Shown: positions 1 through 6,306 of the stretch, in pieces | Position numbering within the stretch: position 1 is the first letter of the stretch | Layout of the letters: each line of letters opens with the position of its first letter | Assembly (NCBI GenBank): GCA_036121365.1 | Contig: JAZAFR010000031.1 | Location: 1-21,534 of the forward strand | Origin: UBA7916 sp036121365 | GTDB lineage: Bacteria; Pseudomonadota; Gammaproteobacteria; Comchoanobacterales; Comchoanobacteraceae | Direction: 5' to 3' | Length of the DNA: 21,534 bases | Notes under the pieces: model-generated | Told to the model about the DNA's origin: nothing | Seen by the model: only the letters and a program-made list of their open reading frames with translations | Database searches by the model: none | Made by a program: the position numbers and the translations under genes

Positions 1-299
1 GGTGGATCTTTACTGAAACTATTTTCTCCTTCATCCCACAGAGAAGCCAAATCTTCAATTGTCATTTTTTGTACAATACGAACAGGTCTGTCACCAAAGC
101 CAGCAGTGTTACTTGAATCAACTGGAACAATAATCTGCATGTCTCCATTGTTGTTTTTTACAGCGGCTTGATCTGATGTGACCATATAAAGCCACTGAGC
201 GTTCTTTTGTGTATCATGACTATCTGCATGTGCCACAGTTGCCAATGAAAAAATACTCAGTATCACCAATGGTATCGATCTAAATATTTTGCCTAGCAC
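1..299 (-). CDS. Exported protein of unknown function, 5' part only (runs off the window)
   Basis: The reading frame starts with GTG and is open to the window edge (99 codons seen). The first 25 residues form a classical Sec signal peptide: a basic start (MLGKIFRS), a hydrophobic core, and a likely cleavage site AHA|DS. The mature part reads WLYMVTSD, then VPVDSSNTAGFGDRPVRI, then ASLWDEGENSFSKDPP. The FxDRPxR block followed by LW and SFxxDPP resembles a family of uncharacterised secreted bacterial proteins known to me only as hypothetical. I cannot name a function. The GTG is supported by a GGGGGA Shine-Dalgarno sequence 7 nt upstream. The ATG just upstream hits a stop after eight codons in another frame. 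The protein is probably periplasmic or secreted. Confidence 0.75.
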   Translation of the reverse strand, partial: MLGKIFRSIPLVILSIFSLATVAHADSHDTQKNAQWLYMVTSDQAAVKNNNGDMQIIVPVDSSNTAGFGDRPVRIVQKMTIEDLASLWDEGENSFSKDP

Positions 300-313
300 A
301 ATTCATCCCCCGA

Positions 314-325
314 CTTAATATTAAG
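314..325. promoter_or_regulatory. 12-bp perfect palindrome upstream of the exported-protein gene
   Basis: CTTAATATTAAG is a perfect palindrome ending a few bases upstream of the GGGGGA ribosome binding site of the minus-strand gene at 299. It could be an operator or simply chance in AT-rich DNA. No convincing -35/-10 pair was found for this gene. Confidence 0.25.
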
Positions 326-573
326 TTAATAAACTATGATGCATTTTAGAAAGTCTATGTGTTGATTTGAATCTACCTACGGCTTTTCAGTATCGTCTAA
401 AGTCTAATCTTTACAAATCCAGATGGAGCTCGTCGGAAAAGTTATTACTTTTATGCGTGGAGAATTTTATTTGTCTGATACTATTTAGTGTTTACTAAAT
501 ATTTACTTTTAAGCCTTTTAATTACGTATAACTTTCTCCTTGGGTCGAATATATTTATTTTTTCGTAAAATTT

Positions 574-602
574 CTGACGGGTAGACAATATTAGACTATA
601 TA
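574..602 (+). promoter_or_regulatory. Putative sigma70-type promoter of the gene at 630
   Basis: The -35 is CTGACG (574-579), followed by a 17-bp spacer and -10 TATATA (597-602). The predicted transcription start is about 20 nt before the ATG. The hexamers are only 4/6 matches each, but the spacing is ideal. The same layout recurs in front of the CE-like protease gene (19267-19295), which raises confidence. Confidence 0.45.
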
Positions 603-613
603 GTCTGTATTGT
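585..613. repeat. Dyad symmetry over the -10 region of the 630 gene
   Basis: AGACTATATAGTCT (593-606) is a perfect 14-bp palindrome containing the -10 hexamer. It is flanked by ACAATA (585-590) and TATTGT (608-613), giving an extended 29-nt inverted repeat with a one-base offset. The position fits a repressor operator, or a hairpin at the start of the transcript. Confidence 0.45.
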
Positions 614-629
614 ATTACGAGGTTACCAT

Positions 630-947
630 ATGAAAAGAACTCTCAAGATTTTTTTACTTGCTTTAGTTGTTAGCGCCAATAATCCAAAATTTGTTGCTGG
701 AAATCTACATAGAAAAAAAACCTCCTCATCAAAAACATCCTCTAGTGATTTTGAGAGCGCAACTACATCAGAAAAACTTCGCTCACCCGTGGTTGAGATG
801 ACTTTTGACTACAAAATGCTCGAGGACGTGGTTGATAAAATGAAAGCAACACAAAATGCGATGGAGACCTTGAAACGCCAGAAAAAAAATTATAAAAATG
901 AGGTCAATAAAAAAGATGATAAAAATGGGGTCAATAAAAAAAAATGA
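630..947 (+). CDS. Small exported Ser/Lys-rich protein, unknown function
   Basis: 105 residues starting MKRTLKIFLLALVVSA, which is a signal peptide with cleavage near residue 16 or 24. It continues with a Ser/Thr-rich low-complexity stretch (about 30-50), a helical heptad-like segment (about 60-90) and a Lys/Asn-rich tail. The start has GAGG 7 nt upstream. The tail is built from 9-residue repeats of the KNxVNKK type. The stop at 945-947 follows a run of nine A. Removing one A would let the frame continue through a third repeat copy to a stop at 988-990, adding DENKVNGSHHTSPR. No family was recognised. The small size, export signal and low-complexity sequence are compatible with a secreted or envelope-associated protein, but this is inference. 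Confidence 0.65.
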   Translation: MKRTLKIFLLALVVSANNPKFVAGNLHRKKTSSSKTSSSDFESATTSEKLRSPVVEMTFDYKMLEDVVDKMKATQNAMETLKRQKKNYKNEVNKKDDKNGVNKKK

Positions 948-963
948 TGAAAATAAGGTCAAT
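897..963 (+). repeat. 27-bp imperfect tandem repeat (about 2.5 copies) with a 9-A tract
   Basis: The landmark GTCAAT occurs at 903, 930 and 958, spaced 27 then 28 bp. Units follow the pattern AAAATGRGGTCAAT, an A-run, then GATGAT. The A-run is six long in the first unit and nine long (936-944) in the second. The second unit is one base longer, which shifts the frame and gives the stop at 945. The third unit lies just beyond that stop. Confidence 0.7.
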
Positions 964-1306
964 GGATCCCATCATACTTCTCCACGTTGACATTAGCTAT
1001 TCATTGATTTATCGTTACATCTGATTACATTAAGATATTTCTCTATATTTATCATCGCTATTAAAAATTTTTTATTCAAATTATTGACTGATGTTTTTAT
1101 GCTATTTTCCCGTCGTCTATAAAGACTCTTTTAAGCCCTACAGGTGCATGTTACTCCATATATAACCCATTTATCATATACAATTTTGCTATTCTGTCTG
1201 CTACGGTTGTACTCTTTTATTTATGAAATACTTTATCCTTTCGGTATTTTGATAACAAAAAAGGGTGCTTAGCACCCCCTTTTATCAAGCTTGTATTGAT
1301 TATTGA
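948..1306. other. Convergent intergenic region
   Basis: This lies between the ends of the plus-strand gene at 630 and secB on the minus strand. The first 40 bp continue the disrupted reading frame of the upstream gene. The rest is AT-rich with no gene visible, apart from the terminator hairpin at 1257-1283. Confidence 0.6.
1257..1283 (-). terminator. Rho-independent terminator of the secB operon, probably bidirectional
   Basis: The stem GGGTGC (1263-1268) / GCACCC (1272-1277) has a TTA loop. On the minus strand it is followed by six T, and on the plus strand by CC and four T. It lies 30 bp past the secB stop, between convergent genes. Confidence 0.85.
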
Positions 1307-1777
1307 TTATTTACTTTGTTGGCTTTTTAGTTGTTGGTATCGGCCATCAAAGTCAACTGGTGCCATAATTAACGGAGGAAAACCTGCTTGACTTGTTGTT
1401 GAAGAGACAATTTGCCTTGCATATGGAAATAAAATATTTGCACAGAAGCTGTTTTTCAACTGATCAATTTGCTCTGCAGTATAACCTGACATCTCAAATA
1501 TGCCTGATTGGGTTACTTGAATTGTAAATACCTCTATGTTATCGATCTTTACGTTGATGTCGATGGTTAAATCAACATTGTAGTGATCATTATCAAGTGC
1601 CTTGGAATGAACATCAAGATTCAAACTTGCATCTGGATTCCACTCTTTTTTCAATTCGAAAGGTGCTGTCTTAACATTCAGTGCATTCTTTTTGATGAAT
1701 ATTTGCTTGATAATGAATGCACGTTCAGTCGCTTGCTCTGTGCTTTTTTCTGCTGTCTTTTTTTCTGTCTTTGCCAT
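1307..1777 (-). CDS. secB: Protein-export chaperone SecB
   Basis: 156 residues, the usual SecB length (E. coli 155). SecB is a cytosolic tetrameric chaperone that keeps presecretory proteins unfolded and hands them to SecA. Diagnostic blocks are the W-N-P segment near residue 46, the VTQSGIF block, and the LFPYARQIVSSTT...GFPPLIMAPVDF C-terminal part. A Lys/Glu/Thr-rich N-terminal tail of about 20 residues precedes the core. The start has AGGAG 8 nt upstream. It is the last gene of the operon with grxC and the rhodanese, the order known from E. coli, followed by a strong terminator. The exported proteins at both ends of this region are the kind of substrate it could serve. Confidence 0.97.
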   Translation of the reverse strand: MAKTEKKTAEKSTEQATERAFIIKQIFIKKNALNVKTAPFELKKEWNPDASLNLDVHSKALDNDHYNVDLTIDINVKIDNIEVFTIQVTQSGIFEMSGYTAEQIDQLKNSFCANILFPYARQIVSSTTSQAGFPPLIMAPVDFDGRYQQLKSQQSK

Positions 1778-1862
1778 TGTTTTCTCTCCTATGAGTTTAA
1801 ATAAACTATTTTTTACACTATTTGTTCACAGTGCGCAATAGCTGGCTTGTATTATCTCACTA

Positions 1863-2105
1863 TTATTGATTCTCTTGATAGTAATAATCTCGTAAATCTG
1901 TGTATCCTCCAATGTATTTACCATTGAGTATAATTTGAGGAAATGTTTTACTCTTCGTAATGTTTGAGATTTCTTTTAGAACTTCCTCAGGGTTCTCAAC
2001 GTGGTTGATGTTAATTTCTTTATAACTCTCGTCTTTCTCTTCTAATAATTTCTTAGCCATATCACAGTATGGGCAGTAGTCTTTACTATATACAATGGTT
2101 GTCAT
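1863..2105 (-). CDS. grxC: Glutaredoxin (GrxC type)
   Basis: An 80-residue single-domain dithiol glutaredoxin with the active site CPYC at residues 11-14, the TFPQIILNG cis-Pro segment (about 54-62) and the GGYTDL glutathione-binding block. It reduces disulfides with glutathione in the cytosol. The start codon overlaps the stop of the upstream rhodanese gene by one base (TAATG), so translation is probably coupled. The neighbours, rhodanese and secB, reproduce the E. coli yibN-grxC-secB order. Confidence 0.95.
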   Translation of the reverse strand: MTTIVYSKDYCPYCDMAKKLLEEKDESYKEININHVENPEEVLKEISNITKSKTFPQIILNGKYIGGYTDLRDYYYQENQ

Positions 2106-2533
2106 TAGTTGCTCCCAGTGTTAATTAATGTCAGCTTTGCACGCTTCCATGCTTCTAAGCCCTCTTCAATGTAATACGTTTGATAGCCTGCTTTATTTCT
2201 CAATGTTCTTGCAAGTTCACCTGACTGATTCCCATTACCGCAGTAAAAAATATACTGCTTCTTCGGGCTTATGTATTTTTCTGGATTTATCTCCAATTGT
2301 TTAGCATTTTGCCATTTGGCATGTTCAATGTGTGACTCCTTAAATGAGGCTTTCTCTCTGATATCAAAAATTTTAACACCTCTGAAAAGCATCACTGCTG
2401 CTGTTTCTGGATCTAAGCTATATTTTGATCCCTTATTCTCTGATAATGCTTCTTGTGCAATCAATGCAATGACGACGATAATGGCACTGATCAGTATGCT
2501 TTGTTGTCCAAAAAATTGGAGTATGCTGTCCAT
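2105..2533 (-). CDS. yibN: Membrane-anchored rhodanese-like protein (YibN family)
   Basis: 142 residues. An N-terminal membrane helix (about 12-30) is followed by one rhodanese domain with DIRE near residue 57, HIEHA near 68 and the active-site loop CGNGNQS starting at Cys98, then the W-containing C-terminal helix. Such domains carry sulfur as a cysteine persulfide; the physiological acceptor of this family is not settled. The start is preceded by AGGA 6 nt upstream and by a good promoter at 2562-2590. It is the first gene of the operon with grxC and secB. Confidence 0.9.
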   Translation of the reverse strand: MDSILQFFGQQSILISAIIVVIALIAQEALSENKGSKYSLDPETAAVMLFRGVKIFDIREKASFKESHIEHAKWQNAKQLEINPEKYISPKKQYIFYCGNGNQSGELARTLRNKAGYQTYYIEEGLEAWKRAKLTLINTGSN

Positions 2534-2561
2534 CTTAAATCCTAAGTGTATGATATTGACA

Positions 2562-2590
2562 AATTTACTTTATTGTCTTCATTTTGTCAA
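2562..2590 (-). promoter_or_regulatory. Promoter of the yibN-grxC-secB operon
   Basis: On the minus strand: -35 TTGACA (2590-2585, perfect), a 17-bp spacer, and -10 TAAATT (2567-2562). The predicted start is about 20 nt upstream of the yibN ATG. An inverted repeat, ATTGACAAA (2555-2563) / TTTGTCAAT (2583-2591), spans the promoter and could be an operator. Confidence 0.65.
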
Positions 2591-2793
2591 TGTTTAGTTT
2601 TTTACTTTCTTCTGTCTCGGTTTGATTTTGGTTTCATGGTGTTGAGGTTTGATTCCATTCTTGTGATGTAATACTACTTCATGTTTTTTATTATGAATCA
2701 GTGTGTTTATTCGCATAATGTCCTTCACTTATGCTGGACATCAGCTGTTTATTTTGTTATTTTAAACATGAATGTCTTATTTAGGAGAATACG

Positions 2794-3471
2794 ATGCCAA
2801 GAGTACATACAACCATACATCAAAAATCAAGATCAAGAAGCTTGGTTGCCGAACATGAAGTTTTGCGTAATACCTATTGCCTTTTGGGTTTGTCTCTGAT
2901 AATCAGTGCTTGCTGCGCTTTCGCATCTATGGTGACAAATGCTCATCCAGGTTTATTGCTGACCCTGGTGGGTGTTTATGGTTTGCTCTTTCTTGTTCAA
3001 GCCAATTCAACCAATGCATACGGGATTCTGTTTACATTTTTATTTACCGGGTTTGTGGGGTATACACTAGGCCCCCTACTGAATATGGTTGTGTATGGGT
3101 ACGCCAATGGAACACAAATTCTATTGAGTACGACAGCATGTACTGGAACGATATTTCTTTCCTTGTCTGCTTATGTGTTAACAACCAAGCAGGACTTTAG
3201 TTACATGGGTGGATTCTTATTCATTTTGCTATTTACAGGTATTATTATGAGTCTGCTGAATGCTTTTATGGGATTGCCTATTTTAATGTTGATGACCAGT
3301 TCATTGTTCGTATTGGTTTTCTCAGGTCTGATCATGTACCATACCAGTGAAATCATACATGGCGGTGAGAGAAATTACATACTGGCCACAGTCTCATTGT
3401 TTTTGGCGATTTATAACTTGTTTGTGCACCTACTACATTTATTTATGATGCTTAATGGGCGTCGTGATTAA
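2794..3471 (+). CDS. Bax inhibitor-1/YccA family membrane protein
   Basis: 225 residues: a short basic N-terminus of about 25 residues, then seven predicted membrane segments from about residue 27 to 220. The family is recognised from the overall seven-helix pattern, the GFxGYTLGPLLN motif after the third helix, and the C-terminal block HTSEIIHGGERNYILATVSLFLAIYNLF. In E. coli the YccA member binds and modulates the membrane protease FtsH; other members are proposed Ca2+/H+ leak channels. The aspartates seen in the last helices of many BI-1 proteins (before TS and in the YLDIYN motif) are replaced here by His and Ala, so a channel role of the BsYetJ kind is less certain. The start has AGGAG 6 nt upstream. 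serS begins 2 nt after the stop. Confidence 0.88.
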   Translation: MPRVHTTIHQKSRSRSLVAEHEVLRNTYCLLGLSLIISACCAFASMVTNAHPGLLLTLVGVYGLLFLVQANSTNAYGILFTFLFTGFVGYTLGPLLNMVVYGYANGTQILLSTTACTGTIFLSLSAYVLTTKQDFSYMGGFLFILLFTGIIMSLLNAFMGLPILMLMTSSLFVLVFSGLIMYHTSEIIHGGERNYILATVSLFLAIYNLFVHLLHLFMMLNGRRD

Positions 3472-3473
3472 GT

Positions 3474-4772
3474 ATGATTGACCTAAAACTGATTCGAAGT
3501 CAAATTGAAGAAATCGCCAGTCGTCTGAAAGCTAGAGGCTACTTACTTGACGTAGCTGCCATTAAATCCCTTGAAGAAAAAAGGCGCGACTGTTTAAAGC
3601 ATTGTGAAGCACTTCAAATGCAGAGGAATCAGCTGGCTCGAGAAATTGGTGTTCTTAAAAAATCAGGCCAAGATGCAAATGATTTGTTAGAAAAAGCGCA
3701 AGCCATCAGTGAAGAAACCAAGCAGTCTGAACAAACTGCAAAGTCTTATGCCATACAATTAGATGAGATATTGAGTTACGTACCAAATATTCCTCATGAA
3801 TCTGTGCCTCAGGGACTGAGTGAAGCAGATAATGTCGTCGTTAGACAGTGGGGCAAGGCTCCTGATTTTGATTTTGAAGTTAAGGACCACGAAGCATTGT
3901 GTCAGATCAATGCTCAGATTGATGTCGAGACTGCTGCACGTCTATCTGGTAGTCGTTTTATGGTTCTCAAATCTGAGATCTCTAAATTACATCGTGCATT
4001 GAGTCAATGGATGCTTGATGTTCATACAGAAGAACATGGCTATACGGAATACAACGTGCCTGTACTCTCTAAACCAAGCACACTTTATGGAACTGGCCAA
4101 CTGCCCAAATTTCGAGAAGATTTATTTGTTACCAATGATGAACGCGAACTTATGCTGATCCCTACTGCTGAAGTTCAATTGGTTAACTTAGTTGCTGATC
4201 AGATTGTCGCTAAAGAATCATTGCCAATGGCATTCTGCTCGCACAGTTTGTGTTTTAGAAAGGAAGCTGGCTCTTATGGCAAAGACACCAAAGGTATTTT
4301 TAGAATGCATCAGTTTGAGAAAGTTGAACTTGTTAGAATTGTAGAGCCCGAATCCTCATATGACGAGTTGGAGAAAATTACTCAACACGCAGAAAATATA
4401 CTGAAAAAGCTCAATCTTCACCACCAGGTCGTTTCATTATGTACAGGTGATCTAGGATTTGCGGCAACAAAAACTTATGAAATTGAAGTTTGGATACCAA
4501 GTCAGAAAGCCTATCGCGAAATTTCTTCATGTTCAAACACGGAGGCATTTCAGACAAGGCGAATCAAAGCTAGGTTTAAAAATGATAAAAAGCAATCTGT
4601 TTTTATGCATGCACTCAATGGTAGTGGTGTTGCTGTAGGACGTTTGCTCATAGCACTTCTTGAGAACAATCAACGTCCAGACGGTAGCATCTCTATTCCA
4701 ACTGTTTTACAGCCTTATATGGGCAATAAAGAGTTCATACTGCAACCTAAGCATCGTATGACTACTACATAA
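3474..4772 (+). CDS. serS: Seryl-tRNA synthetase
   Basis: 432 residues, normal length for the class II enzyme that charges tRNA-Ser (and tRNA-Sec where present). The N-terminal coiled-coil arm that grips the tRNA long variable arm spans about 1-105. Class II motif 2 is FRKEAGSYGKDTKGIFRMHQF (about 261-281) and motif 3 is GSGVAVGRLLIALLEN (383-398). The TAE triplet of the active site is at 231-233. The gene starts 2 nt after the YccA-family stop and probably depends on that gene's transcript and translation. No terminator was seen downstream. Confidence 0.97.
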   Translation: MIDLKLIRSQIEEIASRLKARGYLLDVAAIKSLEEKRRDCLKHCEALQMQRNQLAREIGVLKKSGQDANDLLEKAQAISEETKQSEQTAKSYAIQLDEILSYVPNIPHESVPQGLSEADNVVVRQWGKAPDFDFEVKDHEALCQINAQIDVETAARLSGSRFMVLKSEISKLHRALSQWMLDVHTEEHGYTEYNVPVLSKPSTLYGTGQLPKFREDLFVTNDERELMLIPTAEVQLVNLVADQIVAKESLPMAFCSHSLCFRKEAGSYGKDTKGIFRMHQFEKVELVRIVEPESSYDELEKITQHAENILKKLNLHHQVVSLCTGDLGFAATKTYEIEVWIPSQKAYREISSCSNTEAFQTRRIKARFKNDKKQSVFMHALNGSGVAVGRLLIALLENNQRPDGSISIPTVLQPYMGNKEFILQPKHRMTTT

Positions 4773-5342
4773 AAATAAGTATGGTATTTTCGGTTTACTA
4801 GATTATTCCCGTTTCTTACATATTACTATTTTGTACTATAGTTTGGATGCCTACCAGAGAATAATATTATGTTTGGTTCTATATGGTTTGTGTTATATGA
4901 CTCATCTTAAAAGGATACGATACTTTTATTGATAAGGGCTCGGTTGGAATTATTTAATTTTTGATAACGTCTCTGATGCCTCAATAGATCGCTTAGTCTC
5001 ACAAATCTTACCAACTGTTTCATGAATAAATCAAAAGGTAATGTCAAACGATTCAGCAAATAAAACTGTCCCTACTGAGGCTATCGAACTTGATTCTTAC
5101 ATACACTTAATGATCTATTACGTAATGCTATATATTTTTATACAATAGCCTAATGCCCTATTTGTTGCCACTCTATTTTAGATTATTTTTCTCCAACCAA
5201 AAATTATAAATTCTTTATGTATCTATTCCTTGATTATTTATAAAACGTTCTTGAGATTTCGGTCATCGATATATTTATCATGCAAATGACAAATCGCTAT
5301 TTTTAACATCTACATTTACTATTCCTATGATATGATTTAATA
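4773..5342. other. 570-bp intergenic region without a recognisable gene
   Basis: It lies between the convergent ends of serS and the FMN-binding protein gene. The sequence is AT-rich, without tRNA or clear terminator. The longest notable frame is a 35-codon one at 5041-5148 with no good ribosome binding site, which I do not accept as a gene. This may be decayed DNA. Confidence 0.5.
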
Positions 5343-5948
5343 CTATGGTGCTTTCCAACGATGAGTCCACTGCTCATTCTTTTTTGTGAAATCTTTAATA
5401 AAGACTATTTTATTATGCCCTCCTGCATTCAGAAATAACCTTTCTACTTGTAGTATGTGTAGTTTCAGTATTGCAAAATTGTTGTATGCATATGCTGTTT
5501 TTGAAATATCATTGCGATTCTCCCATTGCTCTTCACTGAATCCACTGCACAGTTCCACGCATTCTGTCCCTGGTTTTATGTCTGATGCGTAGCAAACTTT
5601 TGACATATTCTGCATTGTATCCCAAGTTTTTTTATTCTCTTCAGTATTGTGTAAAATTTGGCATTTTGATTGGATCTGTATTTGTGTTCTTTTTTCTCTG
5701 CACCAAAATAACAAGCTTACACTTGGATTTTTTTTCAGGTGAATGACTTTTGGAGAACGGTTGTCAGTATGACAATACAAGATGTGCTGTTCTAAGTCTA
5801 TTCTACGAGGAATCATCATAATTGACCTTGGGGTCTTGTCGCTAGAGTAGTGTAAGCTCATTGTGTGGTAATTGCTTTTTCTAGATCGGATCCCTTCCTT
5901 GATTTTTTTCCAACAATCTTCAAGTATCTGCATTGGTTCATTGTGCAT
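5343..5948 (-). CDS. Pyridoxamine 5'-phosphate oxidase-like FMN-binding protein
   Basis: 201 residues with the FMN-binding split-barrel pattern: PRSIMMIPRRID (40-51), then the TDNRSPKVIHLKKNP block (61-75) that resembles the phosphate-binding part of PNPOx-like flavoproteins. Next come FWCREKRTQIQIQSKCQI (81-98) and the W109 to PGTE stretch. It looks closest to the Alr4036-like branch rather than true PdxH, because the PdxH C-terminal signature is not seen. The likely role is an FMN-dependent reduction or oxidation in the cytosol; the substrate is unknown. It is monocistronic, with GAGA before the ATG and an AT-rich upstream region. Confidence 0.75.
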   Translation of the reverse strand: MHNEPMQILEDCWKKIKEGIRSRKSNYHTMSLHYSSDKTPRSIMMIPRRIDLEQHILYCHTDNRSPKVIHLKKNPSVSLLFWCREKRTQIQIQSKCQILHNTEENKKTWDTMQNMSKVCYASDIKPGTECVELCSGFSEEQWENRNDISKTAYAYNNFAILKLHILQVERLFLNAGGHNKIVFIKDFTKKNEQWTHRWKAP

Positions 5949-6306
5949 ATTCTCTCACCATTAACCTATAATTTCTGAGTCTATATTATCTTTACTTTAT
6001 CATATTTACAATAACTTTAATTGTATTTTATTTACGATATCAAATAAATCCTTGTTTCTATCTATTTAATATCCATTACTTCATATGGATATGATTAGTT
6101 TTTTAAACTCTTAAATACTCTATATTGTCTATAATGAATATTTCAATTTATTCACTAGGTTGTACTGAATCAGGAATCTTCTAATTCACTAAAATACTTG
6201 ATATTTCTCTAAAAAATATCAGGTCCATTTGACAGCTTCATTAGATCATATTATTTATTTTAGAAATTGTGCTGATTGAAGTATTTAGAAAAGCGACTGC
6301 GCTCAT
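5949..6306. other. Intergenic region with a 10-bp hairpin downstream of ftsK
   Basis: No gene is visible. A hairpin with arms 6197-6206 and 6214-6223 (CTTGATATTT / AAATATCAGG, one G-T pair) and a 7-nt loop lies about 85 bp past the ftsK stop. On the minus strand it is followed by TATTTTAG. It may be a weak ftsK terminator. Confidence 0.45.

Larger units (their letters stand above)
300..629. other. Intergenic region between divergent exported-protein genes
   Basis: This is AT-rich with no credible open frame and no tRNA-like T-loop. It contains the palindrome at 314-325 and, at its right end, the promoter and dyad of the gene at 630. Both flanking genes encode signal-peptide proteins and are transcribed away from this gap. 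Confidence 0.6.

Noticed and set aside
5041..5148. 35-codon frame on the plus strand (MSNDSANKTVPTEAIELDSY...).
   Set aside because: There is no usable ribosome binding site or promoter and no family match. Length is within chance for AT-rich sequence.
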